From the NCBI RefSeq assembly GCF_042310355.1, contig NZ_JBHJMR010000004.1, positions 124,001 to 188,000 on the forward strand: a stretch of DNA of 64,000 nt, written 5' to 3'. The stretch's first letter is position 1. Each line of letters opens with the position of its first letter. Position numbers and translations under genes: made by a program. The notes beneath the pieces are model-generated. The model ran no database searches, had not been told where the DNA came from, and saw only the letters and a list, made by a program, of their open reading frames with translations. This DNA is from Wenzhouxiangella sp042310355 (GTDB lineage: Bacteria; Pseudomonadota; Gammaproteobacteria; Xanthomonadales; Wenzhouxiangellaceae). Shown one piece after another: positions 8,475 through 16,569 of the stretch.

Positions 8475-9929
8475 TCAGAACAGAAGCGCCAGAAGGCGGT
8501 AGAGAACGTAGAATCCGGCCAGGAAGCCTGCTGCGACCGTCAATCGGCCCGGTGTCGCGTACCGGTACGCGAAGGTGAAGATCAGAACGTAGATGAAGAT
8601 GTTCGAAAGGCCGCGCAGCCAGGCGTGGATGCGAATATCCAGAAGATCGAGCAAGAGCGCACCGAGCAGCAGCACCGCCGGCAGCAACAGTCCGGCGCCG
8701 AGTTTCTCCATGTAGAAGCCGGTCGAATGCGACTTGCCGCTGCGATTGCCGTAGGCCGAAAGCGCGAATACCGCGCAGGCAAGCGGAATGCCGATGGTCA
8801 GCACCGACTTGGCCGCGTCGAGGAAGTAGCCGAACTCGAAGCCCCACCCCGAGTAGCCGGTGATGCGGGCAAACAGCGCCGCCAGGTAAACCGCGGCGGC
8901 GTAGACGGCCAGATCGATCAGCGCATGCGTGCGATCGCTGCGATGGCCGGGCTCGAAGAAGGCATCCGGGGCCGAAAAGACCGACCGGACGTGGTCCGGA
9001 TAGCCTGGTGTTTCTTCGTATCTCGGCGTCGCTTCGCCGCGCGAGGGTTCGGATGCGTCGGCGGTCTGTCGACCCTCGTCTTGATTGCTCTCGGCCATGG
9101 GGGTTGTCCCGGATGTATGTTCTACTCCAAACGTGAAACGGTCGCGTTTCACGCCATGGGCCTTGCCGCTGGTGGCCGACTGCAGGTCGCCCAGGGCCGC
9201 GAGCATCGGCTCGAACCGGTCGGTCTCGATCATGTCCGCACCGCGGCAGCGAAGCGCGACGGCCGAATCGGGGTCGTCGACGACGTAAACCACCCACCGC
9301 CACTCGCCCGGCCAAAAGGGCCGGTCTCCTCCCGGAACACGCCTGGCCTCGACGAACAGGTAGTCCGGCGCCAGGCGCTCGGCCTTGCGTCTCGATGCCG
9401 CGTTCCAGGGCTTGATGACCAGGCCGATGGCCTCGGCGCCTTGTTTGCGCGCGATCGCCAATGCGGCGGCGTCGAAAGAAATCGTCACGCAGCGGGTCGT
9501 GGCCAGCTGCAGCGCGCTGCACACCGCGCCGACCACCGCGGCACAACCGAATTCTTGCAGGCTCTCGCGCTTGATCTCGACGAACGCCGTGATACCCGGG
9601 TACCGATCGAGCAGCGCGAGCATGTCGGCCAGGCGCGGGACGCGCTGCCGGGCGAACTCGGCGCCGAACCGGGCGGGCTCGCCAATGCTGCGCTGCGACA
9701 GCCTGTCCCAGTCCAGCGCGGCGATCGCCTCGTCGCTGTCGCCGACGCGGCCAAGCGATGCGTCGTGGACCACCACCGGCACCCCGTCCCGCGTCAACTG
9801 GATATCGAATTCCACAAAACGCGCGCCGGCTTTGAGTGCGGCCTCGACGCCGACGAGGGAGTTCTCGGGGTAGGCGTGCGGATAGCCGCGATGGGCAATC
9901 AGCCAATCGGCGGCTTCAGGCCGACTCAT
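8475..9929 (-). CDS. glycerophosphodiester phosphodiesterase fused to a C-terminal membrane domain
   Basis: A 484-residue protein. Residues 1-240 form a GDPD TIM barrel with catalytic HR (13-14), E40/D42 and H55, which hydrolyses glycerophosphodiesters to glycerol-3-phosphate and an alcohol. After a low-complexity linker (about 245-320) come four or five hydrophobic helices of an unidentified domain. An in-frame ATG at 9098 could be the start of an originally separate membrane protein, and a 9-bp perfect hairpin lies just before it. The GpsA-like gene ends 2 bp upstream, suggesting a shared glycerol-3-phosphate theme. Confidence 0.85.
   Translation of the reverse strand: MSRPEAADWLIAHRGYPHAYPENSLVGVEAALKAGARFVEFDIQLTRDGVPVVVHDASLGRVGDSDEAIAALDWDRLSQRSIGEPARFGAEFARQRVPRLADMLALLDRYPGITAFVEIKRESLQEFGCAAVVGAVCSALQLATTRCVTISFDAAALAIARKQGAEAIGLVIKPWNAASRRKAERLAPDYLFVEARRVPGGDRPFWPGEWRWVVYVVDDPDSAVALRCRGADMIETDRFEPMLAALGDLQSATSGKAHGVKRDRFTFGVEHTSGTTPMAESNQDEGRQTADASEPSRGEATPRYEETPGYPDHVRSVFSAPDAFFEPGHRSDRTHALIDLAVYAAAVYLAALFARITGYSGWGFEFGYFLDAAKSVLTIGIPLACAVFALSAYGNRSGKSHSTGFYMEKLGAGLLLPAVLLLGALLLDLLDIRIHAWLRGLSNIFIYVLIFTFAYRYATPGRLTVAAGFLAGFYVLYRLLALLF
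9132..9153. repeat. perfect 9-bp hairpin inside the GDPD fusion linker
   Basis: Arms CGTGAAACG and CGTTTCACG flank a 4-base loop. It falls exactly between the phosphodiesterase domain and the membrane domain, 34 bp before the in-frame internal ATG on the minus strand, as a relic terminator or operator between two once-separate genes would. Confidence 0.7.
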
Positions 9930-9931
9930 GT

Positions 9932-10882
9932 TTACGACCGGCGCGCGAAGCGACGGCGGATCCAGTCGTCGAGGCGCTGCTCGGCATCAGCGGGCGTCTC
10001 GAGCAGCGCCGCTACGAGTTCCAGCAGGACGTAGTCGGCGATATCCACCAGGCCGTGCCTGCGAATCTGGGTAATGGCGAAAACCCCCTCGCTACGCACG
10101 TTCCCGTCGTCGTCGGCTTCGGTTTCGAGTTCATCCCGGGCGATCGCCTGGCCGATGCCCCGATGATGCGAGTCGGCGCTGGTTGACGTGGTCACCAGAT
10201 CACCCAGACCGGCCAGGCCGTAGGCGGTGCCCGGCTGGCCGCCCAGGCGCTGAACGATGGCTGCCAGTTCCGCCAGCGTCTCGGCGATCAGGAAGCCGCG
10301 CATGTTGTCGCCCAGGTCCAGCTCGTCGGCCATACCGATCAACGGTACATAGATGTTCTTCAGGATTGCCGCCCAGGCCGCGCCGTGCGGATCGCCGTGG
10401 GGCCTGAGATAGAGCGGGCTGTCGTCAAAAAGCGCCTTGGCGCGCTCGGCAATGAAGGCGCGGTTGGCCGCCGCCAGCGCGAAGCCGGCCCGCCCGCGAT
10501 CGAGATCGTCGGCAATCATCGGCCCGTAGACCACGGCCCAGGCAGGCCCCGGGTCCGGCGTGTCGCCGAAATGCCGGGCGAAGATGTCGGCCGGCGTGCG
10601 ACCTTCGTCATCCAGGCCCTTGGCAATCGTCAGGCACAGCGTGTCGGAAGCAAGGCAGTCGGCGAGTCGCCCGGCGAGTTCATCGTGCGGCGCGGCCGGC
10701 ACCGCGAAGATCACCACGTCGCTGTCGGTCGCAAGCGACTCCAGCGGCGCGGACTCGCGGCCGGTCTCGAGGTCGCGCTCCCAGGTGGTCACGGTCGCGG
10801 TCCCTTGAAGCAGGGCCTCGAACATGCTGCCCATGGCACCCCGGCCGAGAATCAGCACTTGCGGGCGGGTATCGTTCGACAT
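9932..10882 (-). CDS. NAD(P)-dependent glycerol-3-phosphate dehydrogenase-like protein
   Basis: A 316-residue protein with an N-terminal Rossmann motif LGRGAMG and a GpsA-type helical C-domain: AWAAILKNIYVPLIGMADELDLGDNMRG carries the catalytic lysine (LKN), followed by GLAGLGDLVTT. GpsA reduces dihydroxyacetone phosphate to glycerol-3-phosphate for phospholipid synthesis. The ATG at 10882 has GAGGAGG seven bases upstream. The match is divergent (for example the SHHRG stretch replaces the usual SRN), so it may be a GpsA paralogue rather than the main enzyme. Confidence 0.8.
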   Translation of the reverse strand: MSNDTRPQVLILGRGAMGSMFEALLQGTATVTTWERDLETGRESAPLESLATDSDVVIFAVPAAPHDELAGRLADCLASDTLCLTIAKGLDDEGRTPADIFARHFGDTPDPGPAWAVVYGPMIADDLDRGRAGFALAAANRAFIAERAKALFDDSPLYLRPHGDPHGAAWAAILKNIYVPLIGMADELDLGDNMRGFLIAETLAELAAIVQRLGGQPGTAYGLAGLGDLVTTSTSADSHHRGIGQAIARDELETEADDDGNVRSEGVFAITQIRRHGLVDIADYVLLELVAALLETPADAEQRLDDWIRRRFARRS

Positions 10883-11054
10883 CCTGCGACCTCCTCGAGC
10901 ATTCCTGGATTGACGGGATATGCGCCCACCGGGCCAGGGCGACATACCCGAATCTCCCACGGCGTATTCCGGAATCAGGATAGCGCGTCCGACACCCCGC
11001 TGCCGCCCTCGAGGATAGAATCGTGGGCGTGCCGAACAAGCGTGAGTCGATAAA

Positions 11055-11684
11055 TTGAAGTTCGAGTTGACGGCAAGCCATCTGAAGGGCGCGCTGGACG
11101 AAATCGCCCGGCGAGACAAGCATATTGCGGCCGCGCTGGCGCAGGTGGGCTATCCCGCCGAGCGTCGCATGGGCGAACCCAGCTTCGAGCACTTTCTGCG
11201 CATCATCGTCGGGCAGCAGCTTTCGGTGAAAGCGGCGGCGACCATCTTCGGCCGGGTCGAGGCCGCGCTCGAAGGCGACTTCCGGCCCGAGCGGGTGCTG
11301 GCCATGAGCGACGAGGACCTGCGCGCGCTCGGCCTGTCCAGGCAGAAAATCGGCTATGCGCGGGGCCTGTCGCAGGCCGTCCAGGAAGGCGCTCTCGTGC
11401 CGGCCGCGCTGGCCGACCTACCCGACGACGAGGTCTTGGAACAGATCACCCGCCTCAAGGGCTTCGGGCGCTGGAGCGCGGAGATGTTCCTGCTGTTCTC
11501 GCTGGGCCGACCCGATGTCTGGCCCGCCGACGATCTCGCAATCCAGGCCGGCCTGCACCGCATCAAGAACATGCGCAAGCGCCCCGACCGAAAACGCACC
11601 GACGCCGTCGCTCGCCCCTGGCGGCCCTACCGAGGCGCTGTGGCGATCTTCGTCTGGCACTACTATTCGAACGCGCCGATGTAG
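11055..11684 (+). CDS. DNA-3-methyladenine glycosylase (AlkA-like, HhH-GPD)
   Basis: A 209-residue base-excision repair enzyme that removes alkylated purines. The helix-hairpin-helix is at ITRLKGFGRWSAEMF (131-145), and the catalytic aspartate lies in WPADDLA (D160). FLRIIVGQQLSVKAA is the typical N-terminal core. The length matches short bacterial AlkA-like proteins lacking the N-terminal regulatory domain. It is divergent from the GpsA-like gene with 172 bp between starts. Confidence 0.9.
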   Translation: MKFELTASHLKGALDEIARRDKHIAAALAQVGYPAERRMGEPSFEHFLRIIVGQQLSVKAAATIFGRVEAALEGDFRPERVLAMSDEDLRALGLSRQKIGYARGLSQAVQEGALVPAALADLPDDEVLEQITRLKGFGRWSAEMFLLFSLGRPDVWPADDLAIQAGLHRIKNMRKRPDRKRTDAVARPWRPYRGAVAIFVWHYYSNAPM

Positions 11685-11912
11685 CCATTCCGCATTGGGC
11701 CATAGACCGCTCGATCGGATGACTTGAGAAGGCCTTCCGGGCGTTCCATGGTCTCTATCGACGCCGATCGCACCGTTCCAGACCCACTTGCCGAAAGCTC
11801 GCCAGCGCGGTGTAACCCCTGCCAGCGATTTTTCTGCAGCGATGGCCGGGGCGAGGAAACCCGGAGCATCGACCCGGTGCACAATAGAGGCAAGCCGCAA
11901 CCGGGAAACGCC

Positions 11913-12713
11913 ATGCCAGTGCTCCAAGATCGGGTCTCCATCGAGTTCTCCGACCATTTGGCGCTAGTCAGCCTCGATCGACCGGAGAAATACAACGCCC
12001 TCGATCTCCCCATGATGCGCGCCCTGGTCGAGGCGGCCCGTTTGATTCGCCGCCAGCCGGATGTGCGCGCCGTGATTCTGTCTGGCCACGGCAAAGCTTT
12101 CTGTTCGGGTCTGGATTTCGCCAGCGTGAGCCGCCGTCCGGCCAGCGTGGTGAGGGCTTTCCTGCCCTGGCTGGGCAAGGCCAACCTGTTTCAGCGCCTC
12201 AGCCTGGCCTGGCGCAACCTGCCCATGCCGGTCATCGCGGTAACTCACGGCTACTGCTTTGGCGGCGGGTTTCAGATTGCGCTGGGCTGTGATTTCCGCT
12301 TCAGTTCACCGGAGTGCGAATTCTCGATCATGGAAATCGAGTGGGGACTGATCCCCGACATGGGCGCCTCGGTCACCCTGCGCGACCTGGTGGCACTGGA
12401 TCAGGCGCTGGAACTCACGCTCACCGGGCGACGATTCAAAGCCGATGAAGCGCTGGATTTGAACCTGGTCACGCGCATCGATGAAGACCCGCTCGGCGCC
12501 GCCCACGACCTCGCCCACCGGATCGCCGAGCGCTCCCCCGATGCAGTCGCTGCAGCCAAGCGGCTGCTGACGTCTACCCGGCAGAGCTCCGAGCGGAATG
12601 CGCTACGGCGCGAGCGGTGGGGCCAGCTGGGCGTGCTGATGGGAGCCAATCAGCGCGAGGCCATGCGCGCCCGACGGGAAGAACGCCCGCCGCGCTTCCG
12701 TCGGCGACGATGA
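11913..12713 (+). CDS. enoyl-CoA hydratase/isomerase (crotonase) family protein
   Basis: A 266-residue crotonase fold: VSLDRPEKYNALD, oxyanion-hole segments GHGKAFCSGLDF and GYCFGGGFQIALGCD, and the FSIMEIEWGLIPDMG region. The residue matching the first catalytic glutamate of enoyl-CoA hydratase (GGGCE) is Gln, the second (FxxxE) is kept, and an Asp follows in IPDMG as in dienoyl-CoA isomerases. An isomerase or other crotonase chemistry is therefore more likely than plain hydration. The in-frame extension upstream of 11913 has no family resemblance. Confidence 0.87.
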   Translation: MPVLQDRVSIEFSDHLALVSLDRPEKYNALDLPMMRALVEAARLIRRQPDVRAVILSGHGKAFCSGLDFASVSRRPASVVRAFLPWLGKANLFQRLSLAWRNLPMPVIAVTHGYCFGGGFQIALGCDFRFSSPECEFSIMEIEWGLIPDMGASVTLRDLVALDQALELTLTGRRFKADEALDLNLVTRIDEDPLGAAHDLAHRIAERSPDAVAAAKRLLTSTRQSSERNALRRERWGQLGVLMGANQREAMRARREERPPRFRRRR

Positions 12714-12823
12714 CAAGCCGGACAACTGCGCGAGCGCCCGAACGCCGATCCGCTAGACGGCCTCTTGCAATCCGGCGACCGGTGTCAAAGAATGGCGCGC
12801 CGTACTGCCCATCCGAGGTTTGC

Positions 12824-14923
12824 ATGCGCTTTTCCCTCCCTGATTGCTTTCGCGCCCTGTTCGCGCTGGCTCTCGTTGCCAGCCTGCTCGCCTGCAGCCA
12901 GCCCGAGCGCAGGCCCGAGCCGCTTGCCGGCGACGCAGCGGCCGAGGGGCTGGAGATGCAGCTGCTGCATTTCGCCGATATCGACGGCGGCGGTACCGGG
13001 TCGCTTGAACACGTGGCGGATTTCTCCGCCCTGGTGGCTTCCTTTCGCGCCGAGATGCCTGAGCGCACGCTGCTGGTCAGCTCCGGCGACAACTACATCC
13101 CCGGCCCGCTGTACCAGGCCAGCAACGACCCGGCCATGGCCGAGATCACCGGCTCGGCGGGTGTCGGCCGCGGTGAGATTGCGTTCCTGAACGCCATGGG
13201 CGTCGACGTTTCCGCCGTGGGCAACCACGACCTCGACGGCGGCCCGGAGGAGTTCGCCGGCATCATCCAGCCCGATGGGCGTGGCTGGCCGGGTTCGCGC
13301 TTTCCCTGGCTGTCGACCAACCTGGATTTTTCCAGCGAGCCGCAGCTGGCCGAGCGGGTCAGTCCGGACGGACTGGATGCCGATACGGTACAGGGACGGC
13401 TCGCCGGCTCGGTGGTGTTCGAAATCGACGGCCGTCGCGTCGGCGTGGTCGGGGCTTCGACCCCGACGCTGAACCAGATCACGACCACCGGCGAGATCGG
13501 CATCAGCCCGGCCGACCCGGACGATATCGACGCGCTGGCCGACATCATCCAGGATGCCGTGGATGAGCTGGTGGCCGACGACGTGAATATCATCGTCCTG
13601 GCCGCGCACATGCAGCAGCTGCAAGTGGAGCGGGCATTGGCCGAGCGGCTCGAACACGTGGATGTGCTCATTGCCGGCGGCTCCAACGCCATCCTGGCCG
13701 GTTCCGGCAGCGAACTGCACCCGGGTGACGTGGCGGTGGACGACTATCCGCTGGTCTACCAATCACCGCTGGAAGAACCCGTGCTGCTGGTCAACACCGG
13801 CGGCGACTATCGCTACCTGGGACGTTTGTTGCTGCCCTTCGACGACGAGGGCGTGCTCGAGATCGAGCGCCTCGATACGAGCCGCGCGGGTGTCTGGGCC
13901 AGCAAGGCCTCGGTGGTCGAAGACCGCGGCGCCGAACCCATGCCCGAAGTGCTGGCCATTCGCGACACCTTCTGGCGAATCCTGGAAGCAAAGGAAGGGC
14001 ACATCCTCGGCTACACCGATCGATTCCTGGACGGACGCCGGACCATGGTGCGCACGCGCGAGACCAACCTGGGCCGCCTCTGGGCCCGGGCCGGCCTCTG
14101 GCTAGGCCGTCAGCACGAGCCCGAGGCGGTAATCGCCTTCCGCAACGGCGGCGGCATCCGGGGCTCGATCGGCGAGATGCGCGTGCCGCCGGGCAGCCGC
14201 GAGGCTCGTGAAGTCCGGCTTCAACCGCCGGCGGCCAATCGCTTCCGCCCGGAAGGCGGCATCTCGCGCCTGGACCTGGAGACCGCCCTGTCGTTCAACG
14301 GCGAACTGGTCGCCCTGACCCTGACCGCGGGCGAGCTCTACGACATCATGGAGTATGCCGTCTCCGGCATCGCGCCCGGCGCCACGCCGGGCTGGTTTCC
14401 GCAATTTACCGGCCTTCGCCTGGGCTACGATGCATCTCGGCCCGCCCGGCGACCGCTCGAGCCCGGTCAGGGTGATCTCAACCAGGGCGTCGACACCAAC
14501 GGGGAACGGGTACGCGAGCTGTCGGTGGTGGCGCCGGACGGGACCACCACCGAGCTGGTCAGGGACGGCAAATGGGTGGGCGATGCCGACCAACAATTTC
14601 GCGTCATCAGCCTGGCCTTCCTGGCGCAGTGCGTGCCGCTCCCGGGCGAGAAGGACCGGCAAGCGGCGCCCTGCGGCGACGGCTATCCGCTGCGCGGCCT
14701 CGGCAATCCGCAGCGCCGCAATCTCGTCGGACTCGAGTATCCCGACGCAAGCATCGACTTTGTCACCCCCGGCACCGAGCAGTACGCCCTGGCCGCCTAC
14801 CTGGCCGAGTTCCACGCCACCCCGGAGCAGGCCATCCAGCTTCGCCCGCGGCCGTCGGGCGAGCAGGCCTGGTTGATCGAACGCTCCGGCCTGCATCAGC
14901 AGCCGACGGGAGAGAAACCGTAG
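12824..14923 (+). CDS. lipoprotein bifunctional metallophosphatase/5'-nucleotidase
   Basis: A 699-residue protein with a lipobox (LLAC, Cys24) and a two-domain 5'-nucleotidase architecture: N-terminal metallophosphatase with SSGDN (86-90) and GNHD (133-136), and a C-terminal nucleotide-binding domain around AFRNGGGIRGS and LSFNGELVALTLTAGEL. Anchored in the outer or inner membrane, it should hydrolyse nucleotides outside the cytoplasm. The first metal motif is DID (52-54) in place of DxH and the GHxH motif reads GGSN, so the metal site differs from UshA. Start ATG chosen for the lipoprotein signal. Confidence 0.88.
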   Translation: MRFSLPDCFRALFALALVASLLACSQPERRPEPLAGDAAAEGLEMQLLHFADIDGGGTGSLEHVADFSALVASFRAEMPERTLLVSSGDNYIPGPLYQASNDPAMAEITGSAGVGRGEIAFLNAMGVDVSAVGNHDLDGGPEEFAGIIQPDGRGWPGSRFPWLSTNLDFSSEPQLAERVSPDGLDADTVQGRLAGSVVFEIDGRRVGVVGASTPTLNQITTTGEIGISPADPDDIDALADIIQDAVDELVADDVNIIVLAAHMQQLQVERALAERLEHVDVLIAGGSNAILAGSGSELHPGDVAVDDYPLVYQSPLEEPVLLVNTGGDYRYLGRLLLPFDDEGVLEIERLDTSRAGVWASKASVVEDRGAEPMPEVLAIRDTFWRILEAKEGHILGYTDRFLDGRRTMVRTRETNLGRLWARAGLWLGRQHEPEAVIAFRNGGGIRGSIGEMRVPPGSREAREVRLQPPAANRFRPEGGISRLDLETALSFNGELVALTLTAGELYDIMEYAVSGIAPGATPGWFPQFTGLRLGYDASRPARRPLEPGQGDLNQGVDTNGERVRELSVVAPDGTTTELVRDGKWVGDADQQFRVISLAFLAQCVPLPGEKDRQAAPCGDGYPLRGLGNPQRRNLVGLEYPDASIDFVTPGTEQYALAAYLAEFHATPEQAIQLRPRPSGEQAWLIERSGLHQQPTGEKP

Positions 14924-14944
14924 TACTTCGCAGTTCGACGGTTG

Positions 14945-15376
14945 CTAGTCGGGGCCGTCGAACACCAGCTTGCGGGAAACCAGGAAGTTGAAACTCATGC
15001 CGACAATGCCGCCGAGCCAGACGCCGAGCAGCGGCATGACGGTATCCCAGAAGCGCGTGAGCTCGGCCTGCTCACCCAGGAACACGACCAGGGCGAACAC
15101 GCCGAAATTGAGCACACCACCGAGCGCGTGAACGCTGAAGAATCGCAGTAGCTCATCGATCAGCACCCGCCCCGACTCGATATGGTGGAAGGTGAAATAG
15201 CGGTTGAGCACATAGCCGGCCGACATCGCCGCAGCATAGGAAAACACCCGCGCGATATAGGCGTTGAATCCCGGCAGGTCCTTCAGCAGGTACAGCAGGC
15301 CGGCATCGATCAGCGCAATGGTGCTGCCGACGACGGCGAAGCGAAAGAACGTCGCGCGCGAACTGTGCGAGCGCAC
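14945..15376 (-). CDS. GtrA family membrane protein
   Basis: A 143-residue protein with four hydrophobic helices in the GtrA pattern: FFRFAVVGSTIALIDAGLLYLL, the NRYFTFHH motif near residue 58 and NFLVSRKLVF near the end. GtrA proteins are thought to help flip polyprenyl-linked sugars across the inner membrane. The GTG at 15376 has a purine stretch directly against it; the frame stays open further upstream, so the N-terminus is uncertain by up to ~20 residues. No glycosyltransferase partner is adjacent. Confidence 0.85.
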   Translation of the reverse strand: MRSHSSRATFFRFAVVGSTIALIDAGLLYLLKDLPGFNAYIARVFSYAAAMSAGYVLNRYFTFHHIESGRVLIDELLRFFSVHALGGVLNFGVFALVVFLGEQAELTRFWDTVMPLLGVWLGGIVGMSFNFLVSRKLVFDGPD

Positions 15377-15587
15377 TCCCCGCTTGATCAGATTGTAGGA
15401 ACTTCGTACCGGGATGGACCCGCCCTCGCTTGAAAGACCGGAAGCCCGGCCCGTCGCGGCGCCGAGAACAACGATTGTAGACTAGTGGACCATGCGACAT
15501 CCCTTGCGCCGGCCGGTGTAAGGTTTTTTAGCCGTGGGTAACTATCCATAGTCAAAGACGACCGTCACACCAGAGGAGATATCGACC

Positions 15588-16490
15588 ATGAAAGCGAACC
15601 GATCGAGGAAAGCGTTGGCAGCCTCGCTGCTTTGTCTTGTTGTCTCTCTTGCCGTGGCTGGCCCTGCCTTCTCCCAGGCATCTTCGCTACTGTGGAAGAT
15701 CGAGGGCAACGGCCTGTCCGAGCCCTCCTGGCTCTACGGCACCCAGCACTTGATGTGCGGTGAAGACTTCATCATTCCGGAAGATGCCCTCGAGCGCCTG
15801 AAGACCAGCGATGGGCTGGTGCTCGAGATCGACCTTTCGGACCCGGCGATTCAGCAACAGATGATGCAGCTCTCACAGCTGCCGGAAGGCAAGCGCATTT
15901 CCGAGAGCATTGATGATGACGAGACACGCGACGAAGTTGAGGCGTTTCTCACCCGTCATTTCGGTGCCGGTCTCGAGCAGTTCGGCGGCATGCACCCGAT
16001 CATGCTGATGACCATGGCAACCACGGCGGTTGCGGAATGCGAGCAGGCGATCACGTCGCACGATATCCACCTGATGCAGGAGGCGATGAAACTCGGTACG
16101 GAAATCAGGGCGCTAGAAACGGTGGCATTCCAGTTCAGCCTGTTCGACAAGATCCCCCTTGACCACCAGGTTCAGGAGCTGGTCTCCATCGTTCAGGATC
16201 CGGCGGCGGAACGCGACCAGTTCCGCCACATGACCGAGCTGTACCGTCGCCAGGACATCAGTGGACTCTATCGGCTGATCAGCGAGGATGAATTCATGCA
16301 GGCGCATAACGACCTGCTGATCGACGAACGCAACCGGACCTGGATTCCCTCGATGGAAGAGATGTCGCGGGAGAAGAGCATGTTCTACGCGGTCGGCGCC
16401 GGCCATCTGCCCGGCGGAATGGGCGTCATCAACCTGCTTCGAGAAGCCGGGTATACGCTGACGCCCGTCTCGGTGGAAGATCCGTCGTAG
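15588..16490 (+). CDS. TraB/GumN family secreted protein
   Basis: A 300-residue protein with a signal peptide (first ~29 residues, ending PAFSQA), then the TraB/GumN features: WLYGTQHLMC, LVLEIDL, HPIMLMTM and the C-terminal FYAVGAGHLPGGMGVINLLREAGY. It has AGAGGAG about ten bases before the ATG. The family is related to Tiki-type metalloproteases; the GTQH histidine and the GAGH motif fit this. Predicted periplasmic, stands alone. Confidence 0.88.
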   Translation: MKANRSRKALAASLLCLVVSLAVAGPAFSQASSLLWKIEGNGLSEPSWLYGTQHLMCGEDFIIPEDALERLKTSDGLVLEIDLSDPAIQQQMMQLSQLPEGKRISESIDDDETRDEVEAFLTRHFGAGLEQFGGMHPIMLMTMATTAVAECEQAITSHDIHLMQEAMKLGTEIRALETVAFQFSLFDKIPLDHQVQELVSIVQDPAAERDQFRHMTELYRRQDISGLYRLISEDEFMQAHNDLLIDERNRTWIPSMEEMSREKSMFYAVGAGHLPGGMGVINLLREAGYTLTPVSVEDPS

Positions 16491-16569
16491 GGCCGCCACG
16501 CAGCGCAACGCGGGCTACGCGACCTGCTGGAGCAGCTGACCGAAAAGGAAGACGCCTGATCAAAGGCCG

